This document shows, in pieces, positions 1 to 8,664 of a DNA stretch of 64,000 nucleotides. The position numbers and the translations under genes are program-made. Within the stretch, counting starts at the first letter, position 1, and each line of letters starts with the position of its first letter. The notes beneath the pieces are model-generated. The model saw only the letters and a list, made by a program, of their open reading frames with translations, had not been told where the DNA came from and ran no database searches. This DNA is from JAWPMT01 sp965227935 (GTDB taxonomy: Bacteria; Bacteroidota; Bacteroidia; Cytophagales; Cyclobacteriaceae), in the NCBI GenBank assembly GCA_965227935.1, contig CBDDGS010000043.1:1240001-1304000 (forward strand), read 5' to 3'.

Positions 1-1
1 A

Positions 2-367
2 TTAGCTTGGGCAGATGTGTCAATCAAAGTCCCTATGAAGGTGGATTTTGATGCGCAAGTGATGGAGGAGATTGCTCAGAAAACGCAGGTGAACCCTGGC
101 AACTACATGCAGGCTGCCAACTACTATTTGGCATCTGGCAAGGACCTCAACCAAGCGCTGGAGTGGGTAGATATGTACCTCGCCGTGGGTGAGAATTCCA
201 AGCAGTTTTGGAATGTCCATACCAAGGCTCGCATTCTGGCCGCAATGGGTAATAAAAAAGACGCCATCGCGACTGCTGAAATGTCGTTGGCGGCAGCGAA
301 AGCCAATGCTGCTGGTGACTTCGGCTACATCAAGAGAAACGAGGATCTGATCTCCTCGCTGAAGTAA
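2..367 (+). CDS. DUF2911 family protein, C-terminal part (5' end outside window)
   Basis: The reading frame is open from the left edge of the window, so the start lies outside; a GTG at 17 is internal, not the start. The visible 121 residues begin with the end of a beta-rich domain (LAWADVSIKVPMKVD) and continue with helical, TPR-like pairs (NYYLASGKDLNQALEWVDMY, then an ILAAMGNKKDAI helix). This matches the C-terminus of DUF2911 proteins, which are secreted or periplasmic Bacteroidota proteins of about 280 residues with no known activity. A strong terminator follows. Family assignment is by recognition of the pattern; function is unknown. Confidence 0.75.
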   Translation, partial: LAWADVSIKVPMKVDFDAQVMEEIAQKTQVNPGNYMQAANYYLASGKDLNQALEWVDMYLAVGENSKQFWNVHTKARILAAMGNKKDAIATAEMSLAAAKANAAGDFGYIKRNEDLISSLK

Positions 368-391
368 ATCAGCACAACGAAATCAAGTATT

Positions 392-425
392 AAAAGGCTG
401 CTCCTCCCAAGGAGTGGCCTTTTTT
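392..425 (+). terminator. Rho-independent terminator after DUF2911 gene
   Basis: AAAAGGC-TGCTCCT, loop CCCA, AGGAG-TG-GCCTTTTTT forms a stem with a T-rich tail 24 bases after the stop codon. Confidence 0.8.
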
Positions 426-522
426 CATTACCGCTCGCAGAAAAACGACAAAAAAAGAACAGTGGTTGCGTAACTATTTGGTGTAAGGTCGGTCAACCCT
501 TAGTGTCCAAAAACTCTACCCT

Positions 523-2997
523 ATGCTCACCAACTACCTGGCTGTCGCCTGGCGAAGCCTTCTCAAAAACCGCATTTTTTCATTCATCAACGTTGCGGGT
601 CTATCGATCGGGATCGCAGCCTTTTGGCTGATCCTGCATTACGTCAACTTCGAAACCAGCTATGAGCAGTTTAACGCTCAAAGTGAAAGCACCTACCGCG
701 TTCAGTTGGACGTGCATCGCAATGGTAGTCTAGTCTACCAAAGCTCAGAGAACTACCCCGGCGTTGGGCAAGCGATGGTGGAAGAATTGCCTGAGGTCGT
801 AGACTACGGTCGCTTCTACAACATCGGCGCCAAGAACAACATCAATGTCACTTGGTACGATGCCCCACTCCAGCCAGTGACCATCAAACAGGAAAAGTTG
901 CTGTATGCCGACGCCTCAGTACTGAGTATTCTAGGTTATGAAATGACTGCGGGCGATCGTGAGAATGCGCTGAATGAGCCATTCACCATGGCGATCTCCG
1001 AAACGATGGCAAAGAATTACTTCGGGGAAGAGGAAGCGCTGGGCAAGTACCTGAGACTGGAAGACGACGACTTCAACAACGAGCTCTGCCAGGTCACTGG
1101 CGTCTTCCGGGATAGCCCAGCCAGCACGCATTTGAAATTTGATGTCCTCATCTCGACAGAGACGCTCTATGGTCGCGACAACGGTGAAGGATGGGCGACT
1201 CGACGATACAAGACCGGCTGGGGAAGGAAGGACTTCTACACTTACGTGAGGCTGGCACCAGGCACCGACCCGGCAGGAGTCGAAGACAAACTCTCGGCGA
1301 TTGTCGACAAATACAAACCGGAGTTGGCTGACCAGGGCGGCAAGGATGTCCTGAAGCTACAGCCCATTCGTGATATCCATCTCTATTCTCGTCTCACAGA
1401 CGAGGCAGAGGTCAATGGTAATGGTGATGCCGTCTACTACCTGGGTATCATTGCGGCGCTGATTCTGCTTATCGCCTGGATCAATTATGTGAACCTGAGT
1501 ACGGCCAAAGCGATGGACCGCGCCAAAGAGATCGGGCTGCGCAAAGTCATGGGCTCGTATCGCGGCAGACTGATCGCACAGTTTCTCATCGAGTCGTTGG
1601 TCATCAATGCGGTGGCTTTGGCATTGGCAATGATTTTGCTGCTGATCTTCACCCCTTTCTTCAATGCCCTTGGTGGTACACCGGCGGAGCATCTCATTTG
1701 GACACAACCTTTCTTTCTCATATCAATACCCTCGTTGCTCCTCGTCGGAGGCTTGATTTCGGGACTCTATCCGGCCTTTGTCTTGTCCGGCTATCAACCG
1801 GTCGAAGCGCTCAGAGGAAAAATCCGAAATTCTGGAGAAGGACTGCTGCTGCGAAGGGTGTTAGTGACCCTGCAGTTCACTGCTTCCGTGGGATTGATCA
1901 TCGCGACCTCCATCGTGTTCCAGCAGATGGACCACATGCAGAATCGGGATCTAGGCTTCCAAAAAGAACAGGTTATCGTCATTCCCCGACCGTCGGTCAG
2001 AGATACGTCATTTGCTGTCGTGCGACGAAACATCGACAGCTTCCGGAATGGGCTCCTCAACGAAAGTGACATTGCAGCTTTCGGTGGGTCGCTGACTGTC
2101 CCCGGGAAGAAGATGCGTTTCAAGGCCGGCACCAAGGTCGCCAATGCTACTGGTGACCAGCTGGTACCCTTTGGTCTGTCGATGATGGACTACGAATTGG
2201 CCGACGTACTGGACTTTGAGTTTGTCGCCGGTAGAAATTTTGATCGCTCGTTTGTCAGCGATCCGGATACGGCAGTCATTATCAATGAGAGTGGAGCGCT
2301 AGCCCTGGGTTTTCAGAATCCGGAAGATGCTATCGGGCAGGGAATCGAGATTCCCGACTTCCGCTGGGCGGGGCAGGTGATCGGCGTCATGAAGGACTTC
2401 CACCAGGAAAGCCTGCAGGAGGAGATCATTCCCATCTTTTTTGGATTGAACGTCTATGGTGTTGAGAACTACCTGGTGAAGGTCCAGACCAATGACTACC
2501 AGCGCACCATCGATAAGATTGAGGAGCAATGGCAAGCGAGCTTTGCCGGGAATCCTTTTGAATACTTCTTCCTGGATGAGTTTTTCAACAGCCGTTACCA
2601 GTCAGAGCGACAGTTCCGCAATCTCTTCACAGTCTTCTCGGTGCTGGCCATTTTTGTGAGCTGTCTTGGATTGTTTGGGCTTTCACTCTTCAACACGGTA
2701 CAGCGCTCAAAAGAAATCGGGATACGCAAAGTGCTCGGTGCCTCTGTTAGCAACATCGTCCTGCTATTCGCGAGTGACGCCGTGAAATTGCTGTTGATCT
2801 CCAATGTCATTGCGTGGCCGCTTACCTATTATCTAATGCGCGGTTGGCTGGACAACTACCCCTACCAGACGCAGATCAACTTCTTGATCTTCGCTGCAGC
2901 AGGACTGCTGGTCGTTGGGATCGCTTTCCTGACGGTAAGTCTGCAGACGCTCCGTTCTGCGAGGGCGAATCCGGTGGAGTCGTTGAAGTATGAGTAG
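523..2997 (+). CDS. FtsX-like / MacB-type ABC transporter permease
   Basis: 824 residues with the duplicated layout of Bacteroidota FtsX-like permeases. A transmembrane helix lies at about 18-43 (FSFINVAGLSIGIAAF). It is followed by a periplasmic MacB-like domain (about 45-290), a group of three helices (about 300-430) with the cytoplasmic motif AKEIGLRKVMGS, a second periplasmic domain (about 450-680) and a final helix group (about 690-815) with the matching motif SKEIGIRKVLGAS. Such proteins work with a separate ATPase, using ATP to drive conformational change across the membrane for efflux, lipoprotein handling or signalling. No ATPase gene is adjacent, so the partner and substrate are unknown. 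The gene stands alone, and its stop codon lies inside a 19-bp palindrome. Confidence 0.9.
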   Translation: MLTNYLAVAWRSLLKNRIFSFINVAGLSIGIAAFWLILHYVNFETSYEQFNAQSESTYRVQLDVHRNGSLVYQSSENYPGVGQAMVEELPEVVDYGRFYNIGAKNNINVTWYDAPLQPVTIKQEKLLYADASVLSILGYEMTAGDRENALNEPFTMAISETMAKNYFGEEEALGKYLRLEDDDFNNELCQVTGVFRDSPASTHLKFDVLISTETLYGRDNGEGWATRRYKTGWGRKDFYTYVRLAPGTDPAGVEDKLSAIVDKYKPELADQGGKDVLKLQPIRDIHLYSRLTDEAEVNGNGDAVYYLGIIAALILLIAWINYVNLSTAKAMDRAKEIGLRKVMGSYRGRLIAQFLIESLVINAVALALAMILLLIFTPFFNALGGTPAEHLIWTQPFFLISIPSLLLVGGLISGLYPAFVLSGYQPVEALRGKIRNSGEGLLLRRVLVTLQFTASVGLIIATSIVFQQMDHMQNRDLGFQKEQVIVIPRPSVRDTSFAVVRRNIDSFRNGLLNESDIAAFGGSLTVPGKKMRFKAGTKVANATGDQLVPFGLSMMDYELADVLDFEFVAGRNFDRSFVSDPDTAVIINESGALALGFQNPEDAIGQGIEIPDFRWAGQVIGVMKDFHQESLQEEIIPIFFGLNVYGVENYLVKVQTNDYQRTIDKIEEQWQASFAGNPFEYFFLDEFFNSRYQSERQFRNLFTVFSVLAIFVSCLGLFGLSLFNTVQRSKEIGIRKVLGASVSNIVLLFASDAVKLLLISNVIAWPLTYYLMRGWLDNYPYQTQINFLIFAAAGLLVVGIAFLTVSLQTLRSARANPVESLKYE

Positions 2998-3035
2998 TAG
3001 CCCTCGTAGGGTTTAGAACCCTACGAGGGCTACTA
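2995..3035. repeat. Perfect 19-bp palindrome with 3-base loop (REP-like copy 1)
   Basis: The left arm 2995-3013 (TAGTAGCCCTCGTAGGGTT) pairs perfectly with 3017-3035 around the loop TAG. It starts at the stop codon of the permease gene. There is no T-run, so if it acts in termination it is not a standard rho-independent terminator. Its core, CCCTyGyAGGGTT, recurs in a second palindrome at 3972-4014. Confidence 0.8.
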
Positions 3036-3412
3036 CCCCGCCGTTATTCCTGCTTAGACAAATGGAGAGCGATACAGGAATCTGGCGGGACGCTTTCAGC
3101 CTCCGTTGGTGTTTTCACAATACCGTCAAGTTAGGGGGAATTGAACCACAAAAGAGTAGGCAGGGCTTCGGTGGCAGTTAATAAGTCCCTCCCTGTGAGG
3201 CGGTCCACCGAAGTGGAGGTTAGGAGGGTGAGGAAACCAAGTTGGCGACAAGTCACCCCCTTTTCCCCCTCGAGGGGGAGAATTAATGGTCCAAAAAACA
3301 CCAATTTTGTGGTAAATGGCAAGGCACCTCCTTACGTTGACGGCTATGGTGTTTTCACCAACGGCATTCTCATTTTAGGTATTTTCCCGGAGAATTACGA
3401 CCGATCGAAAAA
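3036..3412. repeat. Intergenic region with a possible MITE-like element (inverted repeat 3105-3129 / 3337-3362)
   Basis: This gap of about 380 bases has no convincing gene. A short open frame starting with TTG at 3141 has no family features and lies wholly inside the repeat. About 22 of 27 positions of 3105-3129 match the reverse complement of 3337-3362, spanning about 258 bp. Inside are a second inverted pair, CTTCGGTGG/CCACCGAAG (3167-3213), and a CCCCCTCGAGGGGG palindrome near 3270. Terminal inverted repeats around a structured, non-coding core suggest a miniature mobile element or a folded intergenic repeat. Confidence 0.4.
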
Positions 3413-3970
3413 GTGACAGACAAAACCGACTATATAACCATCTGTGGAGAGTCCTTCAGTAAGGACATTACTCACTTCTCGTTCTCCACGCTTTACATGG
3501 AAATCGACGATATGCTGGAGCTTGAGAAGCTTCAACAGCTCTCCCAACTAGACACTATATCCCTCAATGGCACCAACGTTAATGATACTGGACTACAATA
3601 TCTTGGAAGGTGCCTGACAGTGACCAACATCAACCTCACCTTCACACCTATTACGGATGGGGGGATTGGGCACTTAACGGCGCTACCGATCCTTCAGCAC
3701 CTCCGCTTGAAGGAGACCGATGTCAGCGCGCTCAGTATCCCCCACTTCAACCAGATGACCTCGCTGTACTCCTTACAAGTACATGAAACGGAGATCTTCG
3801 CCAAAGACCTGGCTGCGGAGCTATCACTGCCAAACCTGCAGGAACTGATAGCTGACTGTGACAGCGACGAAGATTTTGAAGCACTCCTGGCGCTCTCCAA
3901 GCGCTTGCCTGAATGCGAGATTCTCGCCAAGGGTAAGGGAGTTTTTCTTGGTGGGGTGTTTCAAGGGTAG
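3413..3970 (+). CDS. Small leucine-rich-repeat protein
   Basis: 185 residues. From about 30 to 165 there are leucine-rich repeats of the form LxxLxxLxxLxLxxTxVxDxGLxxL (for example LSQLDTISLNGTNVNDTGL). LRR folds usually mediate protein binding; no catalytic domain or signal peptide is seen. The GTG at 3413 is the furthest plausible start in this frame and is preceded by an A-rich stretch (GAAAAA). The next Met (residue 29) would cut into the first repeat. It sits alone between a repeat element and a convergent esterase gene. It could be a remnant of a larger LRR protein. Function unknown. Confidence 0.6.
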   Translation: MTDKTDYITICGESFSKDITHFSFSTLYMEIDDMLELEKLQQLSQLDTISLNGTNVNDTGLQYLGRCLTVTNINLTFTPITDGGIGHLTALPILQHLRLKETDVSALSIPHFNQMTSLYSLQVHETEIFAKDLAAELSLPNLQELIADCDSDEDFEALLALSKRLPECEILAKGKGVFLGGVFQG

Positions 3971-3971
3971 T

Positions 3972-4014
3972 TCGATATCCCTTGCAGGGTTTTGAACCCT
4001 GTGAGGGATATCGA
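3972..4014. repeat. 20-bp palindrome with 3-base loop (REP-like copy 2)
   Basis: Arms 3972-3991 and 3995-4014 pair fully, counting two G-U pairs, around the loop TTG. It begins one base after the LRR gene stop and lies between two convergent genes. It shares the CCCTyGyAGGGTT core and loop size with the palindrome at 2995-3035. Confidence 0.75.
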
Positions 4015-4018
4015 CCTT

Positions 4019-5731
4019 TTAATACCGCCAGCTCGTCAAGTCAGCACCGGCCGGGGCGCTTTCCATGATGCGGGCAAGGATCTTGTCGACATACATCGTA
4101 TTGTAGCGGAGCCGTGAGATGTGATTGGGGTTTTCCTGGTCGCCATTCCAGCAATGCTCGGCACGGTCGCCATAGTCGACCTCTCCATTGTAATAGGGAT
4201 TGGTGGTGCTCTCCAGAAACTCCTCGGTGAGGTACACGGCATTGTTGAGGTAGTAATTATCCATGTCGCCGCAGTATATCCGGACTTTGCCCTCGAGATC
4301 GTTGCCGATCTTTCCCCAATCGCGCTCCATGATGTAGCGCAGGTCGTAATTTTCTTTCCAGTAAGCCGCTACTTCGAGATTGATCTCTCCGGTGATCTTG
4401 TCCCAGAGGCGAACGGGATAGCCATCGTCTCCTTGCGGTGAATAGGTCGCCTCCCAGATGTCCCACTGCTGGCCTGATCGGGTCTTATCGCCAAGCGCTA
4501 GCTCGCGATAATTCATGTCTCGCAATGAGGTTGTCACTTCCCCCAGATAATTACGATGGCCCGGCACCAGCGTCTTTTTGTGAGGCCCTTCGACGTAGTA
4601 GGCATTCTCATGCTCGTAGATATTCGTCAGGCAAAACGCCCTAAAGTCAATGGGATCAGGACAGGCCGCAAAGCAGCCGTTGTATTCGGTGGGATACATG
4701 ACCTGGGCTGCAAGGGCTTCCCATCCACCGGTCGACCCTCCATAGAGGAACCTGGACCAGGGCTGCCCGATCCCGCGAAACTGCTCCTCGATGTAGGGAA
4801 TGAGTTCGTAGGTGATAGCATCACCCCACGGCCCCTGACTAGCAGAGTTCACCGCGTACGAGTCGTCGTAATAAGGCGTTGGGTGCTGGATCTTGATGAT
4901 CAGGAATCGAGGAAAGTCATCACTGATCCACTTCTGGTAGAAGTCGTAGGCCTCCTGCTGCTGGGTGATATTGTACCCCTCCACATCGAATCGGGCTGAG
5001 TAATCAGGCTCCAGATCAGGGTCGGGAGGCGTAGTCCGGAAACCCCCAAAGTCATAAGGGAAGTGGCCATGATTGATGATCAGCGGATACCTGGCATCGG
5101 TGCGCGTTTCAAAGTCTCGTGGGACCAGTACGTGAGCACCCAGGTACATGTCGCGACCCCAAAACTCAGAAAGGAGGTCGCTCTTCATTCGAATGTGTTT
5201 GATGAACTCAGTGTCCTCCGGTGGCGTAATCGGAGCGATCTCCTGATCCATCTCGACGGACACCACAGCGCCTCCAGAAGCTGAGACCCTCTTAGGGGTG
5301 CTGTAGAGGTTGCCCGGTGCGCGGTTCCATTTCTGCCCCTCACCCCTATCCATCGGGAGCTTGACGGTGTGACCTGTCGATAGGTTGAAGGTCTCATACT
5401 TGTGCAGCAGTGCCTGAACCACATACTCACCATCTGGCAACTGTGTAAGGCTGTTATAGGGGTAGCCGAAGTCACCGGCATCGAAAGTAATGGCCTCGCC
5501 GGGCTGCCATCCCTCCACATTTTTGCCGAAGACGATCTGCGTATTGGGGCCGTCGTTGATTTGATTGCGGGGCTCGCCCTCCGGGTTGGTCGACAACATC
5601 AGCAAAAGGCGTCCATCGAAGGGGCCTTCGGTATCTGATGTGTAGGTAATCTGAAAATTGGGAATGGAAGTAGTGGAGGATTGGCATGCGGCGAACAAGA
5701 CCGCGATGATGAGAAGGCAGTGTGACTTCAT
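4019..5731 (-). CDS. Putative esterase lipoprotein (alpha/beta hydrolase)
   Basis: 570 residues from the ATG at 5731. An upstream in-frame ATG (5815) is less likely because the signal peptide MKSHCLLIIAVLFAAC starts at 5731. The lipobox LFAAC puts the lipidated Cys at residue 16, so the protein should be anchored in a membrane facing the periplasm or surface. The C-terminal half is an alpha/beta hydrolase of the esterase-D-like type: a LIINHG oxyanion-region strand, then the nucleophile elbow YGGSTGGWE with Ser at about 333, and a late GDRAEHCWNG segment that could supply the His. The N-terminal about 180 residues form an extra domain of beta character. Substrate unknown. It is convergent with the LRR gene and monocistronic. 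Confidence 0.75.
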   Translation of the reverse strand: MKSHCLLIIAVLFAACQSSTTSIPNFQITYTSDTEGPFDGRLLLMLSTNPEGEPRNQINDGPNTQIVFGKNVEGWQPGEAITFDAGDFGYPYNSLTQLPDGEYVVQALLHKYETFNLSTGHTVKLPMDRGEGQKWNRAPGNLYSTPKRVSASGGAVVSVEMDQEIAPITPPEDTEFIKHIRMKSDLLSEFWGRDMYLGAHVLVPRDFETRTDARYPLIINHGHFPYDFGGFRTTPPDPDLEPDYSARFDVEGYNITQQQEAYDFYQKWISDDFPRFLIIKIQHPTPYYDDSYAVNSASQGPWGDAITYELIPYIEEQFRGIGQPWSRFLYGGSTGGWEALAAQVMYPTEYNGCFAACPDPIDFRAFCLTNIYEHENAYYVEGPHKKTLVPGHRNYLGEVTTSLRDMNYRELALGDKTRSGQQWDIWEATYSPQGDDGYPVRLWDKITGEINLEVAAYWKENYDLRYIMERDWGKIGNDLEGKVRIYCGDMDNYYLNNAVYLTEEFLESTTNPYYNGEVDYGDRAEHCWNGDQENPNHISRLRYNTMYVDKILARIMESAPAGADLTSWRY

Positions 5732-6106
5732 GGATTGTCGGGTTTGTTTACAATTTAGTGAATCGTTCCTGGATCGTCGTTCATGGTTCTTGGAGGACCG
5801 AAAAACGAAGAACAAAGATCTAAGAACAGCGGCCCGAAGGGCAAGTCCTGGCAGGATAGGCCGGATGGAGGAGGGGGAATTTTGAGTTCTGAGTTTGGAA
5901 TTTGGAGTAATGTCGGTTCCTGGATTCCGAATATAAACTCAAAATTAGCGCGGGCCGGCGGGGCCGAAATACAGCCGAGAGCCGGTGTGCAGAAAGGTGA
6001 GGACCACTCCCCGCTCCCTCCAAAAAAGGCTGCAAAATGCAAATTGGCGACAGTTTTTTTGGAAACTGGCGTACGCGTATTACGTTTGCATACTCAAATC
6101 GACCAT
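5732..6106. other. Intergenic region holding one copy of a dispersed repeat
   Basis: No gene is supported here. Positions 5877-5907 (GAATTTTGAGTT...TTTGGAATTT) match, in inverse orientation, 32946-32980, indicating a dispersed intergenic repeat. Near the right end, a TTTG at 6085-6088 could be the -33 box of the promoter for the methionine operon, but its -7 box is poor. Confidence 0.5.
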
Positions 6107-6199
6107 CGATTTATAAAGAAGCGCTGAGAGACAGGCTCTGAGAAGCGCTAGCAACCCCCACCCATAAAAGGGAAGGTGCTAAGTCCTGATAGATAAATT
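6107..6199 (+). ncRNA. SAM riboswitch (SAM-I type, Bacteroidota variant)
   Basis: The conserved core GACAGGCTCTGAGA...GCAACC...AAGGTGCTAAGTCC lies at 6130-6186. AGCGCT at 6120-6125 and its self-complementary copy at 6144-6149 form the P2 helix, with an inner AGAG/CTCT stem. CCC/GGG forms P3, and ATTTAT (6109-6114) with ATAAAT (6193-6198) closes P1. It lies about 180 bases ahead of metY, metX and hom, exactly where S-adenosylmethionine feedback would be expected. The expression platform is unclear: a T7 run at about 6230 follows only a weak GATAA/TTATC pairing that would compete with P1. Confidence 0.85.
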
Positions 6200-6202
6200 G
6201 GT

Positions 6203-6358
6203 ATGACAATATTCATTCTGACTGTTATCTTTTTTTCTATCGCTTTGGTGACGCTGACGTCATTGCACCTGCCGGTAATGCTGACAACTTCAGCTGTATT
6301 CGGTGAGGATCGGAGCCTGTATGATCAATCGCTATCGGCAGCAATAAAGTCATTCTAA
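6203..6358 (+). CDS. Possible small membrane protein in the methionine-operon leader
   Basis: ATG at 6203 opens a 51-codon frame ending at TAA 6356-6358, 22 bases ahead of metY. Residues 2-26 (TIFILTVIFFSIALV onward) would form one transmembrane helix, followed by a short polar tail (GEDRSLYDQSLSAAIKSF). It lies directly after the riboswitch aptamer and overlaps the likely expression platform. No good ribosome-binding site is seen. It could be a true small protein, a leader peptide, or chance; I know of no family match. Confidence 0.25.
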   Translation: MTIFILTVIFFSIALVTLTSLHLPVMLTTSAVFGEDRSLYDQSLSAAIKSF

Positions 6359-6380
6359 ACCATAAAAAAGCGAAGTAAAA

Positions 6381-7706
6381 ATGTCAGACTTACGATTCGA
6401 AACACTGCAACTGCACGCTGGACAGGAAGTAGATGAAACGAGCCGCGCGCGGGCGGTGCCTATCTACCAGACCACTTCTTATACATTCAAAGACTCTGAG
6501 CACGGAGCGAATTTGTTCGCTCTCCGGGAGTTTGGTAATATCTACACGCGGATCATGAATCCGACGACGGATGTCTTTGAGAAGAGGATCGCGGCGTTGG
6601 AAGGTGGCGTGATGGCGCTCGCGACTGCATCGGGACAAGCGGCCCAGTTCCTGGCCTTCAACACCTTCATGAAAGCGGGTGACAACCTGGTGTCGACGCC
6701 CTTTCTCTACGGGGGCACGTACAACCAGTTCAAAGTGTCTTTCAAGCGCATCGGTATCGATGTGAAGTTTGCGGAAAGCGACAAGGCGGCGGACCTGGCA
6801 GAGCACATCGATGAAAATACTAAAGCGATCTACCTCGAGACGATTGGCAACCCAGAGTTCAACGTGCCCGACTTTGAGGCCGTCGCTAAGCTGGCGGATG
6901 ATCACGGCATTCCGTTGGTTGTAGATAACACTTTCGGCGCGGGCGGATATCTCGTGCGACCCATCGAGCATGGCGCGAGCATCGTCACCTCGTCGGCTAC
7001 CAAGTGGATCGGCGGCCATGGCAACTCCATCGGCGGTATCATCGTCGATAGCGGCAAGTTCAACTGGGCCAACGGCAAGTTCCCTGAATTCACCGAGCCC
7101 TCTGAGGGCTACCACGGCATGAAATTCTGGGATGTGTTTGGTGAAGGCAATCCATTGGGTCTCCCTAATGTGGCTTTCGCGATTCGCGCCAGAGTGGAGG
7201 CATTGAGGGACTTTGGTCCGGCACTGAGCCCCTTCAACTCGTTCTTATTGCTACAGGGTCTTGAGACACTCTCTCTACGCGTCCAGCGAACAGTAGACAA
7301 CGCACTGGCCCTCGCGCAGTGGTTTGAGCAGCACGAGGCCGTCGAGTCTGTCAACTATCCAGGGTTGGAGAGTAGCCCATACAATGACCTGGCTAAGAAA
7401 TACCTGAAAAGAGGTTTTGGTGGCGTATTCTCCGTGACACTGAAGGGCGATAAGGAGCAGGCCACACAATTCGTCGACGCTCTGCAACTGGTGAGCCATC
7501 TGGCGAATGTGGGTGATGCCAAGACGCTGATCATTCAGCCTTCGGCAACGACGCACCAGCAGCTGACCGATGAAGAGCAGCTGGCGTCTGGTGTGAAACC
7601 CAACATGCTACGTATCTCGGCTGGCATTGAGCACATCGACGATCTCAAGGCCGATTTTCAACAAGCTTTTGAAAAAGTAAATGCAAACGCTCCTGTCACA
7701 GTCTAA
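6381..7706 (+). CDS. metY: O-acetylhomoserine sulfhydrylase (O-acetylhomoserine aminocarboxypropyltransferase)
   Basis: 441 residues, the usual length for MetY. It is a PLP-dependent Cys/Met metabolism enzyme that makes homocysteine from O-acetylhomoserine and sulfide in the cytoplasm. The PLP lysine is Lys208 in SATKWIGGHGNSIGG; Asp182 in VVDNTFGAGG and the substrate-site motif YTRIMNPT (55-62) are present. The insertion around 215-260 (GKFNWANGKFPEF) separates MetY from cystathionine gamma-synthases. It is the first enzyme gene after the SAM riboswitch and overlaps metX by 26 bases, so the two are translated from one message. Confidence 0.95.
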   Translation: MSDLRFETLQLHAGQEVDETSRARAVPIYQTTSYTFKDSEHGANLFALREFGNIYTRIMNPTTDVFEKRIAALEGGVMALATASGQAAQFLAFNTFMKAGDNLVSTPFLYGGTYNQFKVSFKRIGIDVKFAESDKAADLAEHIDENTKAIYLETIGNPEFNVPDFEAVAKLADDHGIPLVVDNTFGAGGYLVRPIEHGASIVTSSATKWIGGHGNSIGGIIVDSGKFNWANGKFPEFTEPSEGYHGMKFWDVFGEGNPLGLPNVAFAIRARVEALRDFGPALSPFNSFLLLQGLETLSLRVQRTVDNALALAQWFEQHEAVESVNYPGLESSPYNDLAKKYLKRGFGGVFSVTLKGDKEQATQFVDALQLVSHLANVGDAKTLIIQPSATTHQQLTDEEQLASGVKPNMLRISAGIEHIDDLKADFQQAFEKVNANAPVTV

Positions 7707-8655
7707 AACGACCACGACTCATACAGTAGATGAGCCATTTTTGCTTGAGGGGGGAGGAATCCTCCCTCAGGTAACCATCAACTACACGGTCGCGGGTGAA
7801 ATGAACGAAGACCAGTCCAATGTGGTCTGGGTCTTTCACGCCCTAACCGCCAATAGCGACCCTTTTGAATGGTGGCCCGAACTCTTCGGAGAAGAGAAGC
7901 TCTTCGACCCGAAGGACTACTTCGTCGTGTGCGCCAACATGCTGGGCTCCTGCTATGGGTCCACTGGTCCGGATGACTATAAGTTTCCTGTTGTCACTAT
8001 TGCCGACATGGTTGGGGCGCATAAACTGTTGCGAGAACACCTGGGTATTCAGCGAGTCCACATCGGCATTGGCGGATCCATGGGTGGCCAGCAGCTACTG
8101 GAATGGGCCGTGCAGGAACCGGAGCTTTTTGACCATATCATCCCCATCGCCACCAATGCGCAGCACTCCCCCTGGGGCATCGCCTTCAACGAAGCGCAAC
8201 GGATGGCATTGAACAACAAAGACCAGGAGAAAGGGATCGAGGCAGCACGTGCTATCGCCATGCTCTCCTACCGACATTACAATACTTATCAGCATACGCA
8301 AAAGGACGAAGACGGCCGATGGGACAACTTCAGTGCGTCGTCTTACCAGCAATACCAGGGCTTCAAACTGCGAAAGCGATTCACTGCAGAGAGCTATTAC
8401 TATCTGTCCAAGGCCATGGACAGCCATAACCTCGCCCGACACTACGCCTCACATGAGGAAGCGCTCGGGAGAATTCAAGCGAAGACCCTTGTGGTGAGCG
8501 TCGCCAGTGATATCCTATTCCCAGTGGAGGAGCAGGCCTTTCTAGCTCAATACATCCCTGGGGCGGACCATCACGTCATTGAAAGCATTTATGGTCACGA
8601 TGGCTTTCTGGTGGAGATGCAAGCACTCCAGGGACTGATCGCAAATTTCATATAA
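7681..8655 (+). CDS. metX: Homoserine O-acetyltransferase
   Basis: 324 residues; an alpha/beta hydrolase-fold enzyme that transfers acetyl from acetyl-CoA to homoserine and so provides MetY's substrate. The nucleophile is Ser133 in GGSMGGQQ. The acid is about Asp277 (VASDILFP) and the His is about His306 (YGHDGFLVE). The motifs NMLGSCYGSTGP and FHALTANSD are typical of MetX. It is slightly shorter than the common 350-380. The ATG at 7681 lies inside the 3' end of metY and the stop is 9 bases before hom. MetX-type enzymes can prefer succinyl-CoA in some lineages; the pairing with MetY favours acetyl. Confidence 0.93.
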   Translation: MQTLLSQSKTTTTHTVDEPFLLEGGGILPQVTINYTVAGEMNEDQSNVVWVFHALTANSDPFEWWPELFGEEKLFDPKDYFVVCANMLGSCYGSTGPDDYKFPVVTIADMVGAHKLLREHLGIQRVHIGIGGSMGGQQLLEWAVQEPELFDHIIPIATNAQHSPWGIAFNEAQRMALNNKDQEKGIEAARAIAMLSYRHYNTYQHTQKDEDGRWDNFSASSYQQYQGFKLRKRFTAESYYYLSKAMDSHNLARHYASHEEALGRIQAKTLVVSVASDILFPVEEQAFLAQYIPGADHHVIESIYGHDGFLVEMQALQGLIANFI

Positions 8656-8664
8656 CCACAACGC

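Noticed and set aside
3141..3416. 91-codon open frame inside the inverted-repeat element
   Set aside because: It starts with TTG, lies within self-pairing DNA, is rich in Arg/Pro/Lys without any fold pattern, and only touches the LRR gene start by chance.
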